Assembly (NCBI GenBank): GCA_964036665.1
Contig: OZ038526.1
Coordinates: forward strand, 33,666,001-33,730,000
Direction: 5' to 3'
DNA length: 64,000 nucleotides
From: Gordius sp. MW1
Lineage: Eukaryota > Nematomorpha > Gordioida > Gordea > Gordiidae
The notes below the pieces were generated by a model. It was not told the DNA's origin, ran no database searches, and was given only the letters and a program-made list of their open reading frames with translations. Every line of letters starts with the position of its first letter. Within the stretch, counting starts at the first letter, position 1. The position numbers were made by a program, and so were the translations under genes. Positions 51,931-61,998 of the stretch are shown in pieces.

Positions 51931-52467
51931 CTGCAAAATATTTACGCGTTTAAATATTTATTAGGAGTCAAAGTAGATCAAAATCCTATAAAACACATGA
52001 AAGCGAAAACATATTATATGAATCGTTTGGCTAAGTATCTTGTATTTTTATTAGGTAATATTAGACAAGTTTTAGAACAATTACTAAAACATAAATCCTG
52101 CATATTTGGATCAATCTGTGATTCTAAATTCTCTTGCCATTTACAATTCATCCTATTTTTCGCTTGACACAAGAAAAAATTAAGATATTTCTATGCTTTT
52201 AATAGATTAATTCACAGGAGCATTGGAGGGCGTTAAAAAATAATTATAATTTATTCTAATAATTCTAATGCTCCTGGGAATAAATCTATTAAAAAAATTC
52301 TTTACGAGGGACAAAATCTTTTAAATATTGCTATATTGTTCAATAGTTTAAAAATAGTATGAAAAAAGCAAAAATAATGTGTAAAACTCCTATTAAGCCA
52401 TTTAAAAAGAAAAAAAGACGAAAAAAAATTAAAACACCCAAAAAACTGCTAAAATAAGGGCGCACAC

Positions 52468-52693
52468 CTGTCCTAGCTTATCAGTTTTCAGGGCCGTGTT
52501 ATAATGCAGATCTGAACGGAGGTGTTCCTATGAGCAAGGGCGATTTCGTGGCTATAACACTTATGCACCTAAACCATTCCGGTGGCCAAACTGATTTTTC
52601 TTGGGCAAAGCCTAGGAGGACGCAGTACAGCCAAAAGTCGCGAAATAGCTTATGAAGCCGCGGCTTGGGCGAATGCACAATGGGATATTTTGC
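52468..52693 (-). CDS. PI4KA: PI4KA exon ([14 protein letters not shown]), frameshifted
   Basis: The exon encodes [20 protein letters not shown], then [19 protein letters not shown] and PFRSA. The frame then breaks near 52,503 and resumes as [12 protein letters not shown], ending at CAG/GTGTGC. Compared with the family pattern RSVLQYNSA, about five bases are missing at the break. No AG acceptor is seen in the 60 or so bases upstream of the conserved codons, so the exon start is only approximate. This could be mutation, a misassembled repeat edge or a non-canonical site. Confidence 0.82.
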
Positions 52694-52987
52694 ATGATGT
52701 ACCCACATAAAAAGTAAAAGAATAATTTTAAAAATTATAACATAAAAATAGTAACTAACGAATTGTACAAGCTTCAAAAACGGGGATTTACAATGCGAAT
52801 CACCAAAAAAGTAGTGAAAAGTGTTTTGGCCTCGGGCCGGGGGCAGACAAATTAAATTCACACAGCGGTCATTATGGTTTTTTATCGGTAGACAAAAACA
52901 ATTTTGTCCAGAATCGTAGTTTTCCATTATAGCAGCAGTTAACAAGTTGGACCCGACACTTACAACATTTGCGTCGATAGTGGAACT

Positions 52988-53202
52988 TTGTGTTGTGAAA
53001 ACGGCTGGGGGGTTTAGTTTGGTCGACCTTTGGCTTTATTCGACTAAACATAAACGGACCGAACGTTTTTCGTCTGCTTTTCTTAGTCGGCGGCCTCTAA
53101 GCTTAGTCAAAATTTGAAAAACAGACCACAGTCGATCGACCGTTAGTCTTAGTTAAACCAAAGGGGTCGACCAAACAAAACCCCCCAGCCCTTTTTACAC
53201 TA
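52988..53202. mobile_element. hAT-like MITE in PI4KA intron
   Basis: The left end TTGTGTTGTGAAAACGGCTG and the right end CCCAGCCCTTTTTACACTA are inverses with a few changes. GGTCGACC motifs lie inside. This is the same family as 48,045-48,275. Confidence 0.65.
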
Positions 53203-53825
53203 GTGGGTGGGGCCATAAATTACATAGTAATTAAAAATACACTTATTTTAACTGTCAATAAAAAAAGAAAATGTGGCAACGGTGTGACTTTAATAATTAG
53301 TCTCCATTGCGATCACAGTGTAGTCTTCGTGTCAGAAGTTCACAAATAGCGACACTTAAGGCCCAACGATGCCCAAAGTCAAAAACAAAACACATTTCTA
53401 ATAAGAATTTTAGGTTATTATCAATAAAAATCAATATATAAAAGATTTATTTGAATTACAATTTTTTTGCTTGCCCTCCAAACTAATAGTAATTTAAATC
53501 AATTTGTCAAGCCAAAAATAATTTTTCTAACAATATTTGCTAGACCTTAAAAGTGGGAAGAGCGATAAAGCCTACTTAAACTACAAGCCTAAATAAGCCA
53601 CGTAAACAACAGCAAATCGCATTAAATTTATTCTTTAGCTTAAATTTTAGCCAAAAATGGCAGCAGATTTAACTAGTTTGCCCATATGATTTAATTAAAA
53701 TCTGCTTATATAAAATATATTCACATTACAAACTTGGTATATTAAATGCAAAAAAGCAACTTTTTTTCTCAAACTCTAAACAATTCCGCCAAAAGTGCGT
53801 TACAACATGGGGGTAGCTCACTCAC

Positions 53826-54177
53826 CGTAGAAACCAGAGGTATGAGTAGACCCAAATTTTCGGCGCTATTAAGCGCTTTGATATTGAGACTGCCGGTAAC
53901 GAAATTATCGGATAGCTTCTGATTTTCCAACCCCATTTGTACAAAAAGTTCCAAAATACGGACTAGCATATCCATTTGCCAAGAGTCGTACGGGGCGGTA
54001 TTAATGGGGTTAACATCGGAGTTGTTGGAAAATTTAGGGCTAAGGGAGTCTTTTGGCTGCCAATCTAGCAGAATTTGAACGTTAGTGCGGGTGGAGGGTG
54101 GAACTTTGCATATGGGGAAACTACCGAAGTTAGAGACCACCATGCACAGCGTTTTAAGTATTTCTAAAGATGCTCGC
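53826..54177 (-). CDS. PI4KA: PI4KA exon (LELFVQMGLENQK)
   Basis: The acceptor is TATAAAG before GCGAGC, and the likely donor is ACG/GTGAGT. It encodes RASLEILKTLCMVVSNFGSF, a loop of about 50 residues, then MLVRILELFVQMGLENQKLS and SAENLGLLIPLVST. The human counterparts are NLLELFVQLGLEGKR and SAGNLGVLIPVIA. The polar middle is longer than in human. Reading beyond the donor gives VSELPP, which resembles the family's RRLPP, so a later donor is also possible. Confidence 0.88.
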
Positions 54178-54536
54178 CTTTATAATATTGAACAAAATAC
54201 AACCATTAAATAATTAATATATGATTCATTTCAAAAAAATGGTTATGATAAAATTGAGATTTGTCTAGCTAGATAAAAGATGTGCAATATTTTTTGCAGA
54301 AAAAGCGATAGGCATAACTTAAAGAGGGTAAAGGATTTTGATAATAACAATGACGTAGCATGTGTCTTAAATAAAATTTATTTCTTATATTTTTTCAAAT
54401 ATATTTAATAACGAAATAGCGGGAATGTGAAAATGGCATCAAAGGTAACGAGACATCCTTTACAACTATAAAATTATATTGTAGGGTCATAGGCTTATAA
54501 TGAATATTTATTCGAAAAAAATCATAGCGAGCTTAC

Positions 54537-54655
54537 TTGTAATTTAGTTCGTGAACATCGTATTCATCCTTGCTTCCATTTTGTTGCTGGTTGTAGTGGG
54601 AAGATTTTAAAATGACCACTATGAAGAGATTCATCACCTCTTTATAAATCTTCTC
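54537..54655 (-). CDS. PI4KA: PI4KA exon (IYKEVMNLF)
   Basis: The acceptor is ATTTTACAG before GAGAAG and the donor is TACAA/GTAAGC. It encodes EKIYKEVMNLFIVVILKSSH, then a polar stretch to ELNYK. Human PI4KA has [20 protein letters not shown]. Phase 0 entry fits the exon at 56,037, and the phase 2 exit fits the exon at 54,177, giving NYK then RASLEILKTL, as in human GYRHCSLAVINAL. Confidence 0.9.
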
Positions 54656-55195
54656 CTGTAAAATTTCAAAAGAATTTCAAGTATAGGAAATTAAAAATTT
54701 ACGTACATTTGAGACCTAAAGTAAATATTTGCTCATTTAAAATCAAAACTAAAGAGGTCTTTATAATCAATCATTAAACTAGTCAACAAATAAACAACGT
54801 AAAACTGGAAAATTGTGCGGATACAAAATTAAAAGCTAAACACTTTGAAATATTAGATGTGAATGCTATGGCTCAGTTTAACAGTAAATTTATCACGAAA
54901 CTTAGATAAATAAATTCAAATACCCCCCCCCCCCGACAAACTTCAAAAAAATCTTATATTTTAAATCATCAGTGTCCCTCGATACGTCTGTGGCTATAAA
55001 GTATAATTCCTTGCGACCGAATTAATTTGAAAAGATTTCACGATTAAAACAAAATTTTTTGGACAAGCCTGTTACCGCGATGGGGTTAAAATTACAGTAA
55101 AACGTAGATACCTATCTCGATTAGTATGTGACTAGAAAATTCACTATAGGGCGTACTGATGAGGTTTTATAAGACAGAAAACGTTATATGCCTAT

Positions 55196-55700
55196 TAGTG
55201 TTGTAAAAACGACTGAGTTTTGTTTGGTCGACCTTTGGCTTAACTAAGACTATGTCAACTCTGGTCGTTTTTTCAAATTTCGACTAAGCTTAGAGTCGAC
55301 TAAGGGCTTGTCTTAATATCGGATTTTGCTGCGCAGCAAAAATCGTCGTACGGGTTATAACATAGCCGTGTCTTAACTTCTAATTCACAACAGATTTACA
55401 TTTCAGACGCATAACATAACAGCGATTTTGTAAGATGCAAACTTTTTCCTAAGCTTAAATGTTGATGTTTTCAAATCTTTAGGTATCCACAAAGTTTGGA
55501 TTTACTCAGGAGTTGAAATAAACAAAAAAACATTTTTAACTATCAAAAAACAAAATATTAATAATTACAACCGAGTTTGACCCATGAAATTGAATCGGAT
55601 ATTTAGACAAAAATAAATTTGCGCGATTTGAACCTGAATCCGATATTAAGACAAGCCCTAAAAAAACAGACCTAAAAAACTATGGTCTGTTTAGGAGTCA
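55196..55700. mobile_element. hAT-like MITE carrying a PIF/Harbinger-like insertion
   Basis: It starts TAGTGTTGTAAAAACGACTG with the GGTCGACC interior typical of this MITE family. The inner part is interrupted at 55,304-55,658. The right end is not clear and may be truncated near 55,700. Confidence 0.5.
55304..55658. mobile_element. PIF/Harbinger-like MITE (TAA TSD)
   Basis: The ends GGGCTTGTCTTAATATCGG and its inverse CCGATATTAAGACAAGCCC are perfect. They are flanked by TAA on both sides (55,301-55,303 and 55,659-55,661). A 3-bp TWA duplication and GGGC ends fit PIF/Harbinger. It is non-coding. A right-end fragment of the same family is at 57,470-57,557. Confidence 0.78.
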
Positions 55701-55744
55701 CACGCTAAAAAAGTTAGGTATATAACCAAATATGTCGTCACTAA

Positions 55745-55909
55745 TAGTGTTTAAAAACGGCTTGGTTTTGTTTAGGTCGCCTTTGGGTTCTTCAACTAAG
55801 ACTAACGGTCGACTCTGCTCTGTTTTTCCACTAAGCCTATAGGTCGAGTTGGACTACGATAAAAAACCCGAGGTCGACCAAACAAAACCCAGCCGTTTTT
55901 ACAACACAA
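55745..55909. mobile_element. hAT-like MITE with exact 8-bp TSD GTCACTAA
   Basis: The ends are TAGTGTTTAAAAACGGC and GCCGTTTTTACAACACAA. The 8-bp TSD GTCACTAA is exact (55,737-55,744 and 55,910-55,917). This duplication ties the whole MITE family to the hAT superfamily. Confidence 0.8.
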
Positions 55910-56036
55910 GTCACTAATTAAACCCTGCTGCCACTAAATGGCAATAATTAGAGTGTGAAAGTCCACGAATGAATGAAACCAACTTTCTTGTACAATTAAT
56001 TCAACATTTCCGAGTTAATAGTAAAACATAACTTAC

Positions 56037-56244
56037 GTCGGTTTGAACGTCGTTGGTACCCAGGGAGGCGGCAAAAAGCATGTTCCCCAATTGTCGTATA
56101 ATTAAAATGTCCAAAAAATCGGAATGACCAAATCTTTGCAGGAATATAGTTATAACGGATTCCATTACGTGAGGAATATCTCTCAGTTGAGTCGCTAATT
56201 CACCCAGCGATAATATGGTATTATGGGATACCATGGTTGTCTCA
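56037..56244 (-). CDS. PI4KA: PI4KA exon (MVSHNTILSLGELATQL)
   Basis: The acceptor is ACGTAG at about 56,245 and the donor is GAC/GTAAGT. It encodes MVSHNTILSLGELATQLRDI, then FLQRFGHSDFLDILIIRQLG. The human counterparts are [20 protein letters not shown] and SPLDVLIIDQLG. The end TNDVQTD joins the next exon's EKIYKEV in phase 0. Confidence 0.9.
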
Positions 56245-56275
56245 CTACGTTATAATTCCCAAATAGGTTTATAGC

Positions 56276-56482
56276 TAGTGTTGTAAAAAGGGCTGGGTTT
56301 TGTTTGGTCGACCTTTGGTTTTAGTCCATTAAACATACAACAGACCAGTGATTTTTTGATCTATTTTTCCAAAGTCGCATAAACAGATCAAAGATTTTTT
56401 GGTCAAACATTTGGTTAGTTTATGTTTAGTCGACTAAAACTAAAGGTCGACTAAACAAAACCCAGCCCTTTTTACAACACTA
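56276..56482. mobile_element. hAT-like MITE next to a PI4KA exon
   Basis: The ends TAGTGTTGTAAAAAGGGCTG and CAGCCCTTTTTACAACACTA are perfect inverses. The flanks TTTATAGC and GTTTTATA are related but not identical. It lies about 30 bases before the exon that starts near 56,244, inside the region where a branch point and polypyrimidine tract would be. Confidence 0.78.
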
Positions 56483-56848
56483 GTTTTATACTTTGAATGC
56501 CTCAAAAATGAGATTTATTATAATGAAATTGTAAGCGCGAAAGCGATAAAATCTTATTTTGCACATTAATTTCTTATAGGACTGTTTAAAATGTGATCAA
56601 TTTCAAGATTCCTAAAATAATAGGAAAATATAATTCAAAATTGGGATATAGTAAAATGATATATATTTCGCTATTTTCCTACTTATACTGTTGATATTAT
56701 GTGTTGCTAGCCGAAGTTGGATAAGAAAGTGAATGTTATGCTAATTAAGAGTAATAAACTTACATACTAAAATGTTAAATAGGTTAAGAAAATCATGGGA
56801 GGTATAGATATAACTTTGGATTTATAATGCTGTACATCTTCAGTTTTA

Positions 56849-57304
56849 CCCCGCGTTCGTGATGACGCGCGAAGCGAAAAAAAGCGAAGTGAATTTTTGT
56901 GCTAATTTATCAAACTTTTCATTATTTTTCTTAATATCTTATATTCATCGTGAATTTTATCATATATCACAAAAATAACAATTGTAAATATGAGGTGTTC
57001 ATAGTGAAACCGCAGACGATTATTTTCGCCCGCGGCAAAAAGCGAACGAAAATAATTTTTTAACCATTGCGCGAAAAGTACCAAATGATTTGTATCTTAT
57101 TTTTTATTCGCTTTTTGCCGCGGGCGAAAATAATCGTCTGCGGTTTCACTATCAACACTCATATTTACAATTGTTATTTTCGTGATATATGATAAAATTC
57201 ACGATGAATATAAGATATTTAGAAAAATAGTGAAAAGTTTGATAAATTAGCACAAAAATTCACTTCGCTTTTTTTTCGCTTCGCGCGTCATCACGAACGC
57301 GGGG
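56849..57304. mobile_element. 456-bp perfect-type palindrome, PIF/Harbinger-like
   Basis: The arms of about 205 bases are nearly identical inverted copies around a 45-base centre. The ends are CCCCGCGTTCGTGATGACGC and its inverse, flanked by TTA on both sides (56,846-56,848 and 57,305-57,307). The 3-bp TTA duplication suggests PIF/Harbinger. Arm identity is high, so the insertion is young. Confidence 0.78.
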
Positions 57305-57469
57305 TTACTTATAAGCAATAGGATGTTGAAGGATAAATTAAGTTGAAAAAAAATTCTGCTGGCTACTATCAATATCATCAAAAATGTGATTATATTCTCC
57401 AAATATATCATGCTTTTTTTTTCTACTACTTGTTTTTAATAATCAACTGAGTAAATTAAATAATAACAT

Positions 57470-57557
57470 TTGAGATTGACGCATGAACTTGAATCCGATA
57501 TATGGACAAAAATAAATTCGCGCATTTCGAATCTGAATCCGATATTAAGACAAGCCC
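57470..57557. mobile_element. Right-end fragment of the GGGCTTGTC MITE
   Basis: The last 88 or so bases match the right end of 55,304-55,658, finishing CCGATATTAAGACAAGCCC and followed by TAA. The left part is missing. Confidence 0.7.
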
Positions 57558-57690
57558 TAAGATGTATGCAACAATTCAGACACAAGAGTTAATTAAGAAA
57601 CATTGGTTTTGGCTGCATCAAACTTTAAACAAGTTAATAATTCATATTTTTTATCTATATTTCACTTTGCAAATAATGATAGGTATTTAC

Positions 57691-57756
57691 GTTATTGAAA
57701 TTGATTGCTACGGCATCCAGGATGGAGAGAAAATCTTTGTCCAAAAGCTTTTTCGC
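57691..57756 (-). CDS. PI4KA: PI4KA exon, 22 codons (AKKLLDKDFLSILDAV)
   Basis: The acceptor is GGAATTCTAG and the donor is AATAAC/GTAAAT, phase 0 on both sides. It encodes AKKLLDKDFLSILDAVAINF and NN. Human PI4KA has [20 protein letters not shown] at this place. Joined to the preceding exon it gives LLQY then AKKLL, matching human LLNLVKKIV. The exon is short and hidden by an overlapping plus-strand chance ORF. Confidence 0.82.
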
Positions 57757-58420
57757 CTAGAATTCCAAAAAATAAATATAAAATTATCCAAAATATCTGT
57801 TAAATTGAAGATGAATATGAAGCGCACGTGTTTTATTGCGAATAATTTAAAGCTCGGTTTTTTCAAAATTGAATTTAAAGGGGTCCTAGCCCGATGTTTC
57901 CAGTTTTTATTAGCCCAAATCCGCCCCGAACCCGGTCTAACATTTTCTTTAAATTGTAACTTTTAGGCAATTTTTACATCTTAAATGAATTTTACCGTAC
58001 ATATATATATCGCAAATTAATAGTATTAATAGTAATTTCAATAGAATGATAATCCATATTATCCCGCTACAAGTAACCAACTAAATATTTAAATGTTATA
58101 GCGAAACTTCAAAATTATACAATTTTCTATGAAACCGTCATTTATAAATATATCTTTCAAAATTAATAACTTCCAACTGTTTTAAAAATTCAATAGTTAT
58201 TTCAAACATTTATAAACATATTAAATTCCAAAACTGAACAAAAATTTCCTTACTGAAAATCATGAATGATCAAATAGAATTATTCTATCAAAATAAATAG
58301 AGAAGAAAAACCCGAAATAATATGGGAAATTAGTGAAATTCAAGCTAGAAAGGCAGTAAAACCATTAAATTCAAATTTTAAAAAAATTTCTATTTCTTGT
58401 TATACAGAGATGCAACTTAC

Positions 58421-58603
58421 GTATTGCAGGAGAATCATGACTTGATCGGCATCAAATATGGGTTTAACCAACTTATCCAATTTGTTAGGGTATAAGCGCG
58501 CCACGTATTCACTGAATGTACCGTGCATCGAACGAAAAAAAAAGTTTTGTGGATTCAACATTTTCCTCCATTCTATGGGCATATTTAACATCAGCGGGTG
58601 CGT
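58421..58603 (-). CDS. PI4KA: PI4KA exon (YVARLYPNKLDKLVKP)
   Basis: The acceptor is ATGATAG before ACGCAC and the donor is CAATAC/GTAAGT. Its 61 codons in phase 0 include MLNMPIEWRKMLNPQNFFF, GTFSEYVARLYPNKLDKLVK and DADQVMILLQY. The last residues continue correctly into the 22-codon exon. The upstream part has no clear human counterpart in memory, so it may be an arthropod-specific portion. The upstream exon leaves a different phase at its best donor, so another exon or another donor may lie between. Confidence 0.72.
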
Positions 58604-58623
58604 CTATCATACATTAAAAGAAG

Positions 58624-58945
58624 TGTTACAGTTATAACCGTTTAATTGCAAAGCCTTGGGCCTGAAAAATCGCGATTAACCGATATTTCGCGATTAAACG
58701 ATCAAAATAAAAGTATATGTACATTATATTAAATATTCATTTCTTACGCTTCGCAATAAAACGATATTTTATAAAATTATCTGGTTGATTTAAGGACTCG
58801 AAAATGTTTGTGAATATCCGATATTATACTATTAAGCGATTTGTCAATAAACGATGTTTTTGTTAATATTATCGTTTAAAAAAACAAAATGGCGGTTAAC
58901 TTCGCGATTAAAAGATTTCGCGATAATCCGATTTGCGATTAAAAA
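58624..58945. repeat. Repeated CGATTAAACGATATTTCGCG motifs in an intron
   Basis: Motifs of the form TTCGCGATTAA, AAACGATAT and TAAGCGATTT alternate over about 300 bases in several spacings. This looks like a short-motif repeat, perhaps the end of an unidentified element. No coding sense is seen. Confidence 0.45.
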
Positions 58946-58954
58946 GTTTCGACT

Positions 58955-59118
58955 GTATAATAAAAGGCTGAGTTTTATTTGGTCGACCTTTGGTTTTAGT
59001 CGACTAGACATAAAGAGACCAAAGGTTTTACCAAACTAAGAAAAACAGATAAAAAAAAGCTTTGGTCTGTTTATGTTGACTAATACGGGTCGACCAAAAA
59101 AAGCTAGCTGTTTTTAAC
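58955..59118. mobile_element. Decayed hAT-like MITE
   Basis: The left part AAAAGGCTGAGTTTTATTTG followed by GGTCGACCTTTGG matches the MITE family at 48.0, 53.0, 55.2 and 56.3 kb. The right end AGCTGTTTTTAAC is diverged and the terminal TAGTG is lost. Confidence 0.55.
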
Positions 59119-59454
59119 TAATTAAAAGCATGAATTTACCTATATAAACATGTTTTTAAAAATAAAATTAATGCAAAATCTTCGACAAATTCATACAGGG
59201 TTAAGTCCATTACACAAAAATAAATTTTAAAAAATAAAAGTTTATTCACACCCTTAGGCTTTAAACAACTATTTACAAAATCTGACAGGGTGTGAAGTGG
59301 GCACAATAATGCTAGTTTAAATTATTAATAACCATTAAGTTCTGACCATTGATGAAATGTAAATTGAATATTAAGTGCAACTTAAGGCAATTTCTTTTGA
59401 TGTCATCCCAAATTATTGCTACTAAATTAGGACAACTAATTTTACTCAAGAAGG

Positions 59455-59582
59455 CGTAGCCTGCTTGGAATTAGAGGGTGGCAATAATAGTTTGAGAAGG
59501 GGCAAAACAAACATTTTTTGAAATTTTAACCATAATTCTGATAAGTTTCAACAAATTTTAGGATCCCCCTGACTACGCCCAT
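59455..59582. mobile_element. Diverged hAT-like MITE remnant in PI4KA intron
   Basis: The right end reads CCCCCTGACTACGCCCATG, like the terminal CCTGGCTACGCCCATG of the 1,100-1,261 element. The left side has AGGCGTAGCCTG but no clean terminus. It lies just downstream of the donor of the exon at 59,643-60,068. Confidence 0.5.
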
Positions 59583-59642
59583 GAAAATATCTATAACGTT
59601 TTTTAAAGCAATTTAGAACAATAACTATAATATTTGTAACAC

Positions 59643-60068
59643 CTTTAAATTGAGGCCCATTAAATTGCTGCGTAGTATTTGGGTATATAGTTCCTTCGGT
59701 CTTGGCATAATAATTTATGGAACGAGCTTCAAAAATTTTTTTGTTTCTCTCATCATTTGCATTGAATGGGGAGATATCAGCATACAGTGGGGCCGAATAC
59801 ATTTGAGGGTCTACGTTATGCTTCATCATAATAGATGGTTTATCATTTTTGTATTTCAAATGATCTTTAAACATATCCCTGAGTGGCATGATGGTCCCAT
59901 TTGTTGGAACTTTTATTATGCTGTAATTTAGGGTTGTGGAATAGGGGAATGAAGAAGGAAAAATCTCGGAAAAAACATTTGGCCCTCCCACTTCAGGTAA
60001 AAAGGTTGGCTGTCCAAAAGATTTGAGGAAGCCAATCAGTAAAGGTACCACAATTATTATCAAAGAAT
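59643..60068 (-). CDS. PI4KA: PI4KA exon (PLLIGFLKSFGQP), most N-terminal seen
   Basis: The acceptor is AAAAATAG before ATTCTTTG and the probable donor is AAAG/GTGTTA. It encodes VVPLLIGFLKSFGQPTFLPE, then a long polar stretch with FSEIFPSSF and SAPLYADISPFNANDE, ending GPQFK. Human PI4KA has [20 protein letters not shown] and LFPKI at the corresponding position, near residue 170. The hydrophobic start is a helical repeat and not a signal peptide. Earlier exons are expected beyond 60 kb but were not found in this window. Confidence 0.75.
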
Positions 60069-60838
60069 CTATTTTTTACATTTTGATATGATTTAGATTA
60101 TATTTAAATTAATGATTTATTAAAAGGACCTTTTGCTGGGAAAGATTTACAAGTTAATCTTTGGGGGTTAAAAATTTAAAAACGCTTTCGGGAAACAGGT
60201 ATAGTTAAATGAAACACATATGATTTATAATAATGTATAACTGTAGATTATTATACCATTGACTGGGATTCCATTTTGGTAATCATTCTTGATATTATAA
60301 CAAATATCATTTAATTTAATAAGAGTTTCATGAAAAGATGTAAAAACCTAAATAAAATTTGGAAAAAGAAAATTATTTTTACCTCTTTCCTTGATACTTC
60401 ATCTCAAATATATATTTCATTTAAAAGAGAACCCAGGCAAAAAGAAAATTCCTCAGCAAGTGGTATTCCTAAAATTACAATTATTAAAAAGGATGATTGA
60501 TTTACTATTTTTCTTATATTTAAAATAATCAGAACAAGTTGCCCATGGTAGTAACTTCAAAAGATTTAAAACATATTGCAGGATCTCCTCTTTAAACTAA
60601 ATATACATTATAACGCATTTTAAAAATGTACTCTTAAGTTTGAATCCAAGAAATAGATCGACAAAGATATAAATGCTTGCAATGATTGTTTAGTAATTTC
60701 ACAACGTCTATCCTTTAATGAAAAACTTAGACACAATTCTATAATTCTTATAACCTATTAATGTCAACATTACAAAACAACCTTCTCTTACCTTCCTTTT
60801 GTCCGGTAGCCTTTTGACTAAATAGGTTATTAAACAAA
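60069..60838. other. AT-rich intron-like DNA
   Basis: No exon or delimited repeat was recognised here. It should be intron sequence upstream of the first recognised PI4KA exon. Confidence 0.45.
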
Positions 60839-61214
60839 AACTCGGGCCTTCGGCCTGCGTGGGAAGGGGGAGAAGGGAAGGGGAGTAGGGGAAGGGGGAA
60901 CTCTTCTATACTCCGTATAAACGTAGCATATTTGCTATGCAATTTATGGGCGAGAAAGGTGGGAAGGGGCGAGAATGCCTATAGGGGGTATTAGATGCAA
61001 AATAATTAGTTAATTAGTTATAGGCCCTTGTAGGGGAGGACATAGGGTAATTATCAATGTTAACCAATTCAAAAACGAAAAAAAATTTCGATTTATTTGG
61101 CCAATGGTCATTTTTTTATTGGTCAGTAGCCAGCGGACGGTCAAAAATTCATATTATCATTGGTATTAACATGAACAAATATTAATTTAATTTAAAAAAA
61201 ATTAAAAAAAAAAA

Positions 61215-61288
61215 TTTGTCCCCTCCCTGACTTGAACCCCACACCTCCAGTTCCCAAGCCGGCGCTATAACCACTATACCATGCTGGC
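61215..61288 (-). repeat. tRNA-derived SINE head or tRNA pseudogene
   Basis: On the minus strand GCCAGCATGGTATAGTGGTT contains an A-box-like TGGTATAGTGG, and GGGGTTCAAGTCAGG is a B-box-like stretch at tRNA spacing. The anticodon position reads TGG (Pro), but the anticodon stem pairs poorly and the acceptor stem does not close. It is therefore a SINE head or tRNA pseudogene. A T-rich run follows in the direction of transcription. It is absent from the left inverted arm and so was inserted later. Confidence 0.55.
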
Positions 61289-61998
61289 TTTAAAATAGTA
61301 GAAGTTATTATGTTATTTATATAGATAATGAAATAATAAAGTTGTGTTTTATGTTTAGAAAATCAATATATTTCGTCGGTCAGTAGCCAGCGGACGGTCA
61401 AAAAGTCATATTATCAATGGTATTAACAAAAACAAAATATTAATTTAATGTAAAAAAAAATTAAAAAAAAAAGTTTTTTTTTAGTTTTAAAAAAGGGCTA
61501 AATTCTTAAACTACCAGCCCGATTCGCTCGAAACTTTACCCGTAGGTGCCCAGGGCGGCCGGGGGTAAACCTTTTCAGATTCCTAAAATACCTTTTCATT
61601 TTAAAAATATCGGACATTTCCCTGCCACACGTGCGGTGTAATATCTATGACACGTAGAAAAATTTTACTAATTATATAAACTTACGCGCGCCATCTAATA
61701 AAGTACAATTCGTGTTTGAGTTTAATAGTAGATTCAATTTAATTAGAAATAACGGGCTATGATTATACCTTTGAAGGAGGTTTCGAATTTTGTGTTAGTT
61801 TCTATCGATATATTTTTCGTAAATTAGAATCTAATACCTATATTATTTTTTTAAATATTACTTTTTAGGTTTTCTATGAAATCACAATCTAATTAAATGA
61901 AATATATTAACCCAATTAAAAAATATATATGCATTTATAAGGTTAAAAATATATATTACATAGTTGGCTGTCTGTTAGACCATCTATAATAAATTTTT

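Larger units (their letters stand above)
47722..60068 (-). pseudogene. PI4KA: Phosphatidylinositol 4-kinase alpha (PI4KA), N-terminal half, disrupted
   Basis: At least ten minus-strand exons match, in order, the alpha-solenoid N-terminal half of PI4KA (PI4KIII-alpha, yeast Stt4). This enzyme makes PI4P at the plasma membrane with EFR3 and TTC7. Examples are [59 protein letters not shown] and [10 protein letters not shown]. Most junctions have GT/AG signals and compatible phases. The covered part corresponds roughly to residues 170-1000 of the approximately 2,100-residue human protein. The first exons would lie beyond the window and the C-terminal kinase domain was not found downstream. Two frameshifts (about 52,503 and about 47,880) and one missing acceptor suggest a decaying copy or assembly errors. 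A functional gene with sequencing indels cannot be excluded. Introns are full of MITEs. Confidence 0.85.

Noticed and set aside
53769-53825. C-terminal extension of the PI4KA exon beyond its GTGAGT donor
   Set aside because: VSELPP resembles the family, but the frame soon ends and the donor at 53,825 is a good consensus. Left as an alternative only.
57502-57966. 154-codon plus-strand ORF
   Set aside because: It overlaps the minus-strand PI4KA 22-codon exon and a MITE end, has no domain and shows no family similarity. It is a shadow.
59455-59582. Complete MITE of the 1,100-1,261 family
   Set aside because: Only the right end matches; the left terminus and the target duplication could not be found, so it is listed only as a remnant.
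61215-61288. Functional tRNA-Pro(TGG)
   Set aside because: The anticodon and acceptor stems do not pair well; better explained as a SINE head or tRNA pseudogene.
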